DNA of 5,511 nt from Treponema sp. (GCA_031259035.1 JAIRLZ010000188.1:1-5511), one strand, 5' to 3'. Shown: positions 1-5,511, counted from the stretch's first letter. The notes: generated by a model from the letters alone, not told the origin. Made by a program: numbers and translations.

Positions 1-71
1 TGATAGGCGTCCCCCTCGTCGTATCCCCTGCAAAGGTAAGTTGTGGCCCGCCCCTTGCGTTGTTCATATTA

Positions 72-86
72 CCCCCCCCCCCCCCC
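72..86. repeat. C15 homopolymer tract (G15 on the rnf coding strand)
   Basis: Fifteen consecutive C on the plus strand, 73 bases beyond the rnfB stop. Nothing else in the window approaches this length; the next longest C-run seen is seven, at about 5442-5448. The tract lies 4 bases upstream of a minus-strand ATG at 67-65 whose frame is still open at the left edge. Long G tracts are known sites of slipped-strand length change in bacteria. It may also be miscounted in sequencing. Confidence 0.85.
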
Positions 87-140
87 AACTGAAAAGATAA
101 GGAACGCCGCCCTTCAACGGTTGATTTTTAACAGCGTCCA

Positions 141-159
141 GCCGCGCCATTGCCGCGCC
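141..159. repeat. Short direct repeat just after rnfB
   Basis: Two copies of GCCGCGCC (141-148 and 152-159, plus strand) are separated by ATT, an 11-base period directly after the rnfB stop. Too short to assign a role. Confidence 0.3.
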
Positions 160-954
160 TTACCCCAACAACTTCAGCACATGAGACGGGCATTTTGCCA
201 CACACGCAGCGCACGCCGAGCATTTCTCGTAATCAACGACCGGTATGCCGTCCACAATGGTGATGCAATGATCCGGACACACGCGGACGCAGAGGGCGCA
301 TTTGATGCAGCCGGTCTTGCATGTCTTGCGTACCTGCGGTTTGAGCGGGTTGCGGTTGGAACAGAGCACTATGGAACCGCGGCGGTCTTTTGGTACAACT
401 CTGATAAGCCCTTGGGGACATGCGCTCATGCAGGCTTTGCAGCCTGTGCATTTGTCTCTGTCGATGACGGGAAGCCCGTCTTGTCCCATAGCGAGCGCGC
501 CGAATTGGCACACATTCACACAGTCGCCGAACCCTATGCACCCCCACGCGCAGAGTTTGGTTCCGCCGACCGAGAGCTTCGCGCCGCAGCATGTCCTCAT
601 GCCGGTATACTCGCCTTTTAAGGGCGCGTGGTCTTTCGACCCTTGACAGGCAAGCGCGGCGATTTCCAGCGCCATATCCGCGCTGCCGCCCATGAGCGCC
701 GCGAGTTTTTCGGCGACCGCCTGCCCGCCAACGGGACATTTGTTTATATCGGCGGCCTTTGCCGCAACCGCGGCCGCGTACCCGTCGCATCCGGGGAAGC
801 CGCAGCCGCCGCAGTTGGCGCCGGGCAAACAGTCCCGTATCCGCCCTATGAGGGGATCAACGGCCACCGCGAAGATTTTTTTGAAGAATCCGAGCGCAAA
901 ACCCAGAACAAAAGCCAGAATAAGCGCGAATAGCGCGGTTATTATGATTATCAT
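160..954 (-). CDS. rnfB: Rnf complex subunit RnfB (membrane-anchored polyferredoxin)
   Basis: 264 aa. Electron entry subunit accepting electrons from reduced ferredoxin. Residues 1-29 are a hydrophobic membrane anchor. The RnfB Fe-S domain (PF04060 type) follows, with GANCGGCGFPGCDGYA giving C48, C51, C56 and later C73. A cysteine-rich middle section has C103, C122, C123, C135, C139, C145 and C149. Three ferredoxin-type motifs follow at C169-x2-C172-x2-C175-x3-C179-P, C216-x2-C219-x2-C222-x3-C226-P and C245-x2-C248-x2-C251-x3-C255-P. C149 is followed by Gln in place of the usual Pro. The protein is longer than the roughly 190-residue RsxB of enterobacteria and fits the extended form of anaerobes. 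A GTGAGGAA site overlapping the rnfA stop supports the ATG at 954. Last gene of the operon; TAA stop at 162-160. Confidence 0.95.
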   Translation of the reverse strand: MIIIITALFALILAFVLGFALGFFKKIFAVAVDPLIGRIRDCLPGANCGGCGFPGCDGYAAAVAAKAADINKCPVGGQAVAEKLAALMGGSADMALEIAALACQGSKDHAPLKGEYTGMRTCCGAKLSVGGTKLCAWGCIGFGDCVNVCQFGALAMGQDGLPVIDRDKCTGCKACMSACPQGLIRVVPKDRRGSIVLCSNRNPLKPQVRKTCKTGCIKCALCVRVCPDHCITIVDGIPVVDYEKCSACAACVAKCPSHVLKLLG

Positions 955-964
955 ATCACGTTCC

Positions 965-1540
965 TCACTTCACCAGCCCTGAAAAACCGGTAAACGCCAT
1001 AGACAACAGGGCGGCTGTTACGAACAATATGGGCGTGCCTTTGAGAAACGCCGGAACATCGCTGGATCGGAGCCGCTCCCGAATGCCGGCGAGGATGACC
1101 AGCGAGAGCAGGAAGCCGAGCGCGACGCCGACCGCGAACACTATCGCTTCAATAAACGAGTAGCCGTTGGAAATGACGTCAAAGGTTACGGCTAAAATGG
1201 CGCAATTCGTGGTGATAAGCGCGAGGTAGATGCCCATTGAGCCGTACAGCGCGGGAGCCGTCTTTTTAAGGTAGAATTCGACAAGTTGCACAAGCGATGC
1301 TATGACCAGAATGAACACGAGTATTTGCAGGAATACAAGCCCAAGGGGTTCCAGAATCAACGTGTAAATGGGATATGTGACGCAGGTCGCCAGCACCGTA
1401 ACAAAGGTGACGGCAAGCCCCATGCCGATAGATTTATTTACATCGGTACTCATACCGATGAAGGGACAGAGCGCCAAAAAGCGCATCAGCACCACATTGT
1501 TTATCAGAAACGCCGAAATGAAAATTTTGAACAACTGCAT
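965..1540 (-). CDS. rnfA: Rnf complex subunit RnfA (membrane core)
   Basis: 191 aa, matching the family's usual size of about 190, with six hydrophobic segments (roughly 4-21, 38-58, 67-88, 101-121, 130-152, 168-188). Homologous to NqrE and partner of RnfE. Diagnostic motifs are INNVVLMRFLALCPFIG (13-29, with C25), GIYLALITTNCAIL (103-116, with C113) and a C-terminal DVPAFLKGTPILFVTA...FTGFSGL. C25 and C113 are the expected iron-sulfur ligands of the membrane core. The AGGAGG site at 1551-1546, 5 bases before the ATG, decides the start and includes the rnfE stop codon. An 8-bp perfect hairpin lies early in the gene at 1441-1460. The TGA stop overlaps the rnfB ribosome site, 10 bases before rnfB. 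Confidence 0.95.
   Translation of the reverse strand: MQLFKIFISAFLINNVVLMRFLALCPFIGMSTDVNKSIGMGLAVTFVTVLATCVTYPIYTLILEPLGLVFLQILVFILVIASLVQLVEFYLKKTAPALYGSMGIYLALITTNCAILAVTFDVISNGYSFIEAIVFAVGVALGFLLSLVILAGIRERLRSSDVPAFLKGTPILFVTAALLSMAFTGFSGLVK
1441..1460. repeat. Perfect 8-bp inverted repeat inside rnfA
   Basis: The arms CATCGGTA and TACCGATG are separated by a 4-base loop (CTCA on the plus strand). It covers the codons for IGMSTDV, about 80 bases after the rnfA start. A stem this good could form in the mRNA, but a coding or chance origin is equally possible. Confidence 0.4.
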
Positions 1541-1549
1541 GTTCGCCTC

Positions 1550-2203
1550 CTAAACAGATTTTTCCCTATTCACAGCTTTTTTCAAAAACAGATTAAGGCT
1601 GATGAACAGGGCGAATACAAAAAAGCCGCCCGGAGGCAGAACGAAAAACAGAATCGGCTGGTAGGCGTCAGGCAAAATCTGGAACCCAAAAACAGCGCCG
1701 CTTCCGAGAATTTCCCGCACAACGGAAATGGCGGCGAGAACCCATGTATATCCAAGCCCCATGCCGAGCGCGTCCGGGATAACGCCGCCAAGCGGTTGCT
1801 TGGACGCGAATCCCTCAACCCGTCCCATGATGATGCAATTCACCACGATGAGCGGAATGAAGACGCCCATAGCCTTTGACAACTCTGGAAACCACGCCTT
1901 TAACACATAGTCGATGACCGTCGTAAACGCCGCGATAATGATGATGAACACCGGAATACGCACCGAGTCGGGTATCAATTTTCTAAAGACGCTGATGACG
2001 ATTTCCGACATGAGCAGCACAAAGGTCATGGAAAGCCCCATGCCGATGCCGTTTACAACCGTGGTTGTCACCGCGAGGCTTGAACACAACCCTATCATCA
2101 GGATAAGAAGCGGATTTTCATTGATAATGCCGTTGAAAAACAGTTTAAAGAATTGTGAAGACCGCACGGGCGCGGAAGCGGGCGTGACAGCGGAATCATT
2201 CAT
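1550..2203 (-). CDS. rnfE: Rnf complex subunit RnfE (membrane core)
   Basis: 217 aa, six hydrophobic segments (roughly 30-50, 54-75, 81-101, 112-127, 145-165, 183-206). RnfE is homologous to NqrD and pairs with RnfA in inverted topology to form the membrane core. Signatures include NENPLLILMIGLC with C40, NGIGMGLSMT, RIPVFIIIIAAF and FIPLIVVNCIIMGR with C123. C40 and C123 correspond to the membrane cysteines that, in the homologous Nqr complex, hold an iron-sulfur centre together with two from the partner subunit. AGGAGG at 2218-2213, 9 bases before the ATG, supports the start at 2203, which overlaps the rnfG stop by ATGA. The TAG stop is embedded in the rnfA Shine-Dalgarno, suggesting coupled translation. 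Confidence 0.95.
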   Translation of the reverse strand: MNDSAVTPASAPVRSSQFFKLFFNGIINENPLLILMIGLCSSLAVTTTVVNGIGMGLSMTFVLLMSEIVISVFRKLIPDSVRIPVFIIIIAAFTTVIDYVLKAWFPELSKAMGVFIPLIVVNCIIMGRVEGFASKQPLGGVIPDALGMGLGYTWVLAAISVVREILGSGAVFGFQILPDAYQPILFFVLPPGGFFVFALFISLNLFLKKAVNREKSV

Positions 2204-2799
2204 TTGTTGTATCCTCCTAAATATGCAGCCGCGGCCTGCGCCGAGGCTTTCACCACATTCGCTACGGCGCGGCTTGTTATCGTTGACGCGGTGATGGCGA
2301 TGACATCCTCTTTTACCGTAAATGCGTGGCTCGCGGACTTTTCGCTGAATTGACCGGTGAACGTGATCTTCTTGGCTTTATCCACATAGTACGCTGGCGA
2401 CGCCGCGTTCGCCCCAAGTCCGGGCGTGTCCGCGTGTTCAAGCACCTTGACGCGGGTGATTTTCGCGTCGGTTCCCACACCGGTGAGAATTTTGATGGGG
2501 CCTCCATAACTTGCGCCCGAAGCCTGAATCGCAAGCCCGATGGGTTCGCCGGATTGCCGTATTTCGTACACAATCTGGAAGGCTACGGACGCATCAGGCG
2601 AAGCGACGCTGTCAGTGACATCTTCGAAGGCGTCCATGCGCGGGAAAAGTTCCTGCAAAGAGGCTTCTAAATCCGCCTTTTGCCGTTCGCTGATGACAGC
2701 GGAAGTGCCAGTATACACAAACGCCAGCCCCACGCAGGCGGCTGTCGCGTACATTGCCAACACAAAGCCAAGTTTCAGCATTTCTTTCACATCCTTCAT
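2200..2799 (-). CDS. rnfG: Rnf complex subunit RnfG (FMN-binding, single membrane anchor)
   Basis: 199 aa, typical for the family and related to NqrC. A short cytoplasmic N-terminus is followed by one membrane helix (residues ~10-31), then a periplasmic-side FMN-binding domain (FMN_bind). The family motif HADTPGLGA lies at 122-130. The covalent FMN site is expected at T173 in IAITASTITSRAV (167-179). The usual motif is D-x-x-[S/T]-G-A-T, but here the Asp position is Ile167, Gly is Ala171 and Ala is Ser172. The nearest Asp is D165, two residues too early. The acceptor Thr and the following TS are kept. The start overlaps the rnfD stop (ATGA) behind a G-rich GGGGCGGGG ribosome site. The end overlaps rnfE as ATGA, and the rnfG C-terminal codons carry the rnfE Shine-Dalgarno. 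The subunit call is firm; whether flavin is attached normally is open. Confidence 0.94.
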   Translation of the reverse strand: MKDVKEMLKLGFVLAMYATAACVGLAFVYTGTSAVISERQKADLEASLQELFPRMDAFEDVTDSVASPDASVAFQIVYEIRQSGEPIGLAIQASGASYGGPIKILTGVGTDAKITRVKVLEHADTPGLGANAASPAYYVDKAKKITFTGQFSEKSASHAFTVKEDVIAITASTITSRAVANVVKASAQAAAAYLGGYNK

Positions 2800-3965
2800 T
2801 TCCCCGCCCCCTTCGCCTCCGCCGCGCCGGTTTTCGCGGACGCAAAAAGCTTTTTCTTGGGTGCATATCCGTATTTTCTGGACAACAGCTTGTTGAGAAA
2901 CGGGGTGAGGGCGTTCATTATGAGTATGCCGTAGGTGACGCCCTCAGGAAAAGCCCCCCATTTCCGTATCAGCGCCGTGATGAGTCCCGCGCCCACGCCG
3001 AACAGGAGTTTTCCCTTTGCCGTAAAGGGTACGGTCGTGTAATCGGTCGCCATGAACACCGCGCCGAACAGTACGCCGCCGCTTAGAACGCCGAACAGCG
3101 GGTCAAGTCCAAGCGCGAGCGACCCGGCCGCAACCGCCGCGATCATGGCGAGAGGCGCCCGCCAGTCAATGGTTTTGGTGGCAAGGAGATATGCCGCGCC
3201 CGCTAGAATCAGCAAAATTGAAGTTTCGCCGGTACTGCCGCTCCGGTTGCCGAAGAAAAGCGTCTTGATCACCGATGCGTAATCCGCCGCGCCGCCGAAA
3301 GAGTCCGCTACGCCGGCGATGCCCCCGCCCTGCTTGATGATGTTAAGCGGCGTGGCCGCGCTTACGGCGTCAAAACCGGCGAGACCGGCGGACAAATCAT
3401 TCGGTTTGCTCCATTCGGTGAGCGCGGCCGGGAAACTCATCAGGAGGAAGGCGCGCGCTGAAAGCGCCGGGTTGAACACATTCGAGCCAAGACCGCCGAA
3501 GAATTCTTTAACCACAACAACCGCGAAGATCGCGCCCAGCGCCGTCATCCACCCCGGCGTCGCCGGCGGGATCTCCAACGCAAGCACCAGTCCGGTAACC
3601 GCCGCCGACAGGTCTTTCACCCTGCATTCCTGTTTGAGGACGCGCCTGAACAACGCTTCCGCGATCATCGCCGACGCGACTGAAACCGCGATGTTAAGCA
3701 GCGCCGGAAGTCCAAAAATAACGCAGCCAAAAATCGCGGCCGGAACGAGCGCGACAAGCGCGTTCCGCATAAGCGCCGCGGCGCTTGTTGGCGTCGCGAC
3801 ATGGGGGCTTGGCGAAAGCTGCAAGAGCTTTTTGCCGCTTCCGGCAATGCCGCCGGCGCCGCTCGTAGCGGCGGCTTTAGCGGCGGCTTTATTAGTTTGA
3901 ACCGCGCTTCCTTGCGCGCCGCCTCCTTGCGTGATTTTCTGTTCTTTACCATCTATTTCTGCCAT
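2796..3965 (-). CDS. rnfD: Rnf complex subunit RnfD (membrane flavoprotein, covalent FMN)
   Basis: 389 aa integral membrane subunit, homologous to NqrB. It carries covalently bound FMN and takes part in the redox-driven ion pump. The family signature LSPSPH starts at residue 50. Hydrophobic segments lie roughly at 68-105, 118-156, 249-290, 292-305, 318-334 and 343-358. Further family motifs are GSNVFNPAL (160-168), GSTGETS (243-249), ATDYTT.P (306-313) and GVTYGILIMN (342-351). The flavin attachment motif is D199-AVSAA-T205, with T205 the predicted FMN-ester residue. ApbE-type flavin transferase would be needed and is not encoded here. Residues 1-47 are an unusual Ala/Gly/Gln/Lys-rich cytoplasmic extension with no internal Met that could start before LSPSPH, so the ATG at 3965 is needed. 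A GAGGA Shine-Dalgarno overlaps the rnfC stop. The gene ends in an ATGA overlap with rnfG. Confidence 0.95.
   Translation of the reverse strand: MAEIDGKEQKITQGGGAQGSAVQTNKAAAKAAATSGAGGIAGSGKKLLQLSPSPHVATPTSAAALMRNALVALVPAAIFGCVIFGLPALLNIAVSVASAMIAEALFRRVLKQECRVKDLSAAVTGLVLALEIPPATPGWMTALGAIFAVVVVKEFFGGLGSNVFNPALSARAFLLMSFPAALTEWSKPNDLSAGLAGFDAVSAATPLNIIKQGGGIAGVADSFGGAADYASVIKTLFFGNRSGSTGETSILLILAGAAYLLATKTIDWRAPLAMIAAVAAGSLALGLDPLFGVLSGGVLFGAVFMATDYTTVPFTAKGKLLFGVGAGLITALIRKWGAFPEGVTYGILIMNALTPFLNKLLSRKYGYAPKKKLFASAKTGAAEAKGAGK
3867..3890. repeat. 12-bp tandem repeat, two copies, in the 5' part of rnfD
   Basis: Two perfect adjacent copies of AGCGGCGGCTTT (plus strand) occupy 3867-3878 and 3879-3890. 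Read on the coding strand they give KAAAKAAA in the low-complexity N-terminal extension of RnfD. Because the unit is a multiple of three, gain or loss of a copy would keep the frame. Confidence 0.8.
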
Positions 3966-3972
3966 ATATTCC

Positions 3973-5343
3973 TCACTCTTTCGCCGCCTGCCGAGCTGCG
4001 GTCTCCGCTTGCCGCTTCGCCCGCAATATCTGCTTGCCTACTCTGAACCGTTGCGTCAGTTTGATATGCGCCGGGCAATTATAGGCGCAGCCGCCGCACT
4101 CAATGCAGTCCATGAGCCCCGCGCGCACCGCTTCGTCCAGATCGCCGGTATTCAGCGCTATGTTCATTGAGACTGGCGAAAGCCCGCACGAACAGCCGCG
4201 TATGCACCGCCCGCACCGGATGCAGGAGCCTTCGGCATAGGCGGCGGTCTCTTCCCGCGTCATCAGAATAACGCCGGACGTGTTTTTTTGAATGGGAATT
4301 TCAAGGGTGGGTACGGACGCGCCCATCATGGGCCCGCCGAACAGTATTTTATGCAGTTTGTCGTAATCGACATCCATAAAACACTGGGGCAAATCGGACA
4401 GCATGGCGCCGACGGGCGCCCTGATGTTTTTCGGCGTCTTGCAGGCGAGTCCGCTCACGGTCAAATCCCTGTCAACAAGCGGCTTGCCCAAGTCAAAGGC
4501 TTCGGCGATGGCAATGAGGGTGCCGACATTGTTCACAATGCAGCCCGCGTCCATAGGAAGACCGCCCGAAGGAACTTCCCTGCCTGTAAGCGCGGAGATG
4601 AGCAGTTTTTCGCCCCCCTGCGGATACCGCGTGCGACACAAGCCGATGGAAATCTTCCCTTCAAGACCCGCGCTTCGGATTTCCCGTTCAAGCGCCGGAA
4701 CAAGGCTCGCCTTGTTGTCTTCCATGCCGATAATGGCGTTCTGAACCCCGGTGACGCGCATCACAATGGCGGCGCCTTTTATAAACTGCGCGGACTTCTC
4801 GGTCATCAACGCCTCGTCTATGGTGAGGTACGGCTCGCATTCGGCGCCGTTGGCGATGATGGTGTCAATATGTTTGCCCGGAGGCGGGGAAAGTTTCACA
4901 TGGGTTGGAAAGCCGGCGCCTCCCATGCCCACTATGCCCGCGTCGCGGACGCGGGCAATCACCTCGTCTTTCGAGCAGGCGAATGCGTCAAGCGGCGGCA
5001 TAAACGCCGTATCGGTCAAAGCGCGTTCCGCGTCCGGTTCAATGCATACGCATACGCCGTCCGTGTTGTTTGATTGAAGGCGCGGTTCTATCTTCCGTAC
5101 GACGCCGGCGACCGAAGCGTGAACCGGCGCCGCAAGGCTCCCCGGCTTCACGGCGTCGGCGATTTTCTGTCCTCGCTTCACCCGGTCGCCCACAGCGACT
5201 AACGCCTGATTCGGCGCGCCAAAATGCTGATTTATAGGAATAACAAGCTGTTTCGGCGTGGGAATCGTCTCAACAGGTTTTCCTTCGGTGGCCGTCTTCC
5301 GGGTGGGAAGGCGAAGCCCCCGTTTGAATGTCTTTATATCCAT
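3973..5343 (-). CDS. rnfC: Rnf complex subunit RnfC (FMN/NADH-binding, 2x[4Fe-4S])
   Basis: 456 aa. RnfC is the peripheral cytoplasmic subunit that exchanges electrons with NAD+/NADH. Residues ~20-90 form the RnfC N-terminal barrel-sandwich (lipoyl-like) domain, with IPINQHFGAP (35-44) and VGDRVKRGQKI. Residues ~125-290 form the complex I 51-kDa-like FMN/NADH fold: GMGGAGFPTHVK (139-150), NGAECEPYLTIDEALM (165-180) and YPQGGEKLL (240-248). An SLBB-like segment follows. Two 4Fe-4S motifs lie at C374-x2-C377-x2-C380-x3-C384 and C413-x2-C416-x2-C419-x3-C423-P. C384 is followed by Ser-Cys rather than the usual Pro. The ATG at 5343 was chosen because homologues begin close to the FKxG motif. The frame stays open upstream to an ATG at 5421, but that extension would cover the promoter and overlap the upstream gene. 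No Shine-Dalgarno precedes the chosen ATG, consistent with a leaderless mRNA. First gene of the operon; its stop lies 7 bases before rnfD. Confidence 0.95.
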   Translation of the reverse strand: MDIKTFKRGLRLPTRKTATEGKPVETIPTPKQLVIPINQHFGAPNQALVAVGDRVKRGQKIADAVKPGSLAAPVHASVAGVVRKIEPRLQSNNTDGVCVCIEPDAERALTDTAFMPPLDAFACSKDEVIARVRDAGIVGMGGAGFPTHVKLSPPPGKHIDTIIANGAECEPYLTIDEALMTEKSAQFIKGAAIVMRVTGVQNAIIGMEDNKASLVPALEREIRSAGLEGKISIGLCRTRYPQGGEKLLISALTGREVPSGGLPMDAGCIVNNVGTLIAIAEAFDLGKPLVDRDLTVSGLACKTPKNIRAPVGAMLSDLPQCFMDVDYDKLHKILFGGPMMGASVPTLEIPIQKNTSGVILMTREETAAYAEGSCIRCGRCIRGCSCGLSPVSMNIALNTGDLDEAVRAGLMDCIECGGCAYNCPAHIKLTQRFRVGKQILRAKRQAETAARQAAKE

Positions 5344-5349
5344 AAAAAT

Positions 5350-5378
5350 ATAATAGGAGGAAATGCGAAAACCGTCAA
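5350..5378 (-). promoter_or_regulatory. Sigma70-type promoter of the rnf operon
   Basis: On the minus strand, TTGACG (5378-5373) and TATTAT (5355-5350) are separated by exactly 17 bases. These match the -35 and -10 consensus at five of six positions each. The expected start of transcription, 7 bases past the -10 box, falls on or next to the A of the rnfC ATG at 5343. The promoter lies in the short AT-richer stretch between the upstream gene and rnfC and is the only good promoter I saw for the operon. Confidence 0.7.
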
Positions 5379-5385
5379 GTACGCG

Positions 5386-5398
5386 GGGGCGCCGCCCC
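5386..5398. repeat. GC-rich inverted repeat upstream of the rnf promoter
   Basis: GGGGC and GCCCC arms of 5 bp are separated by 3 bases. The dyad lies 7 bases upstream of the -35 box and 7 bases after the upstream gene's stop codon. No T-run follows on the minus strand, so it is not a canonical intrinsic terminator. It could be a weak transcript end for the upstream gene, a protein-binding site, or chance in GC-rich DNA. Confidence 0.35.
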
Positions 5399-5405
5399 AT
5401 ATGCA

Positions 5406-5511
5406 CTAATTTAACAAGCATTGCACATCTGGCGCCGTATTCCCCCCCTTCCGTTTTTCACATTCAAGACGTTTCGCTATGCGCTGGTAATCTTCAAGTG
5501 TCCGCAAACCC
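5406..5511 (-). CDS. C-terminal end of an upstream gene, possibly a MobA-like nucleotidyltransferase (partial)
   Basis: An open frame enters from the right edge and stays open for 34 codons to a TAG stop at 5408-5406. Its start lies outside the window. The visible peptide begins GLRTLEDYQRIAKRLE and ends in APDVQCLLN. The TLEDYQRI stretch resembles the conserved tail [D/N]TPEDY of MobA-like NTP transferases (NTP_transf_3), and the following Cys-Leu-Leu resembles the 'TPEE-C-LL' ending of some members. That is pattern recognition over a short segment only. The stop lies 62 bases before the rnfC ATG, and the gene is co-directional with rnf. The rnfC promoter sits in the gap, so this gene need not belong to the operon, although read-through is possible. 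Reality of the coding frame is moderately supported; the family assignment is weaker. Confidence 0.45.
   Translation of the reverse strand, partial: GLRTLEDYQRIAKRLECEKRKGGNTAPDVQCLLN

Larger units (their letters stand above)
1..159. other. Region downstream of rnfB with no assignable gene or terminator
   Basis: This end holds the short direct repeat, the C15 tract and about 67 bases that are open in all three minus frames. That is too little to choose a frame or name a gene. No hairpin followed by a T-run was found on the minus strand after rnfB, so the operon's transcript end is not visible here. Confidence 0.5.

Noticed and set aside
2..67. Minus-strand ORF start MNNARGG after the G15 tract as an annotated gene
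   Set aside because: All three minus frames are open over these 67 bases and no family is recognisable, so it is kept only as a finding.
114..129. TCAACGGTTGA dyad followed by TTTTT on the plus strand, as a terminator
   Set aside because: The dyad leaves a 1-base loop, so only about 3 bp could pair, and the T-run is on the wrong strand for the rnf transcript.
43..621. Plus-strand GTG-initiated frame running through the C15 tract into rnfB antisense
   Set aside because: The Pro run comes only from the homopolymer and the rest is antisense to rnfB.
1286..1879. Plus-strand open frame spanning the rnfA/rnfE junction
   Set aside because: Its hydrophilic, low-meaning translation is the reverse of membrane-helix codons, and both sense genes are firmly identified.
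3811..3836. AAAGCT/AGCTTT hairpin followed by T on the plus strand
   Set aside because: It lies inside rnfD coding sequence on the antisense strand, with no plus-strand gene to terminate.
4288..5073. Long plus-strand open frame (261 codons) opposite rnfC
   Set aside because: It is antisense to well-conserved rnfC motifs and its product shows no recognisable domain. Long antisense frames are expected in GC-rich coding DNA.
5401..5417. Possible Rex-type redox repressor site (TTGTTAA on the minus strand)
   Set aside because: Only one half-site is present; the second half (expected TTAACAA) is missing at the right spacing.
5344..5421. 26-residue longer RnfC start at 5421
   Set aside because: It has no ribosome site, overlaps the upstream gene's end and covers the promoter. 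Homologues start near the FKxG motif.

Overview
This window holds a complete six-gene rnf operon on the minus strand, in the order rnfC-rnfD-rnfG-rnfE-rnfA-rnfB. It encodes the membrane-bound ferredoxin:NAD+ oxidoreductase (Rnf complex), which couples electron transfer between reduced ferredoxin and NAD+ to Na+ or H+ transport across the cytoplasmic membrane. All six subunits are full length. The gene order matches rnf operons of many strict anaerobes (clostridia, acetogens, spirochaetes and relatives) and differs from the ABCDGE order of gammaproteobacteria. RnfB is the long polyferredoxin type seen in anaerobes. The organism is therefore most likely an anaerobic bacterium of moderately high GC content. 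A spirochaete such as a Treponema relative is one possibility, but the sequence alone does not fix the phylum.

Layout from right to left (direction of transcription): the last 34 codons of an upstream minus-strand gene, whose tail resembles a MobA-like nucleotidyltransferase, end at about 5406. A 62-base gap follows, with a GC-rich dyad and a strong sigma70-type promoter (TTGACG, 17 bp spacer, TATTAT). rnfC follows at 5343-3973, then rnfD (3965-2796), rnfG (2799-2200), rnfE (2203-1550), rnfA (1540-965) and rnfB (954-160). Spacing is very tight: two ATGA stop/start overlaps and gaps of 7, 9 and 10 bases, with Shine-Dalgarno sequences laid over the preceding stop codons or last codons. This points to one translationally coupled transcript. 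The 159 bases after rnfB hold a C15 homopolymer (G15 on the coding strand) and no recognisable terminator.

How the genes work together: RnfB, a membrane-anchored multi-cluster ferredoxin, takes electrons from soluble ferredoxin. RnfA and RnfE form the paired membrane core that carries an iron-sulfur centre between four membrane cysteines. RnfG and RnfD carry covalent FMN on threonine. RnfC holds the FMN/NADH site and two 4Fe-4S clusters and reduces NAD+.

The system itself is well known. The points worth a second look are an apparently leaderless rnfC transcript, a diverged flavinylation motif in RnfG, a repeat-containing N-terminal extension on RnfD, and the G15 tract just beyond rnfB.
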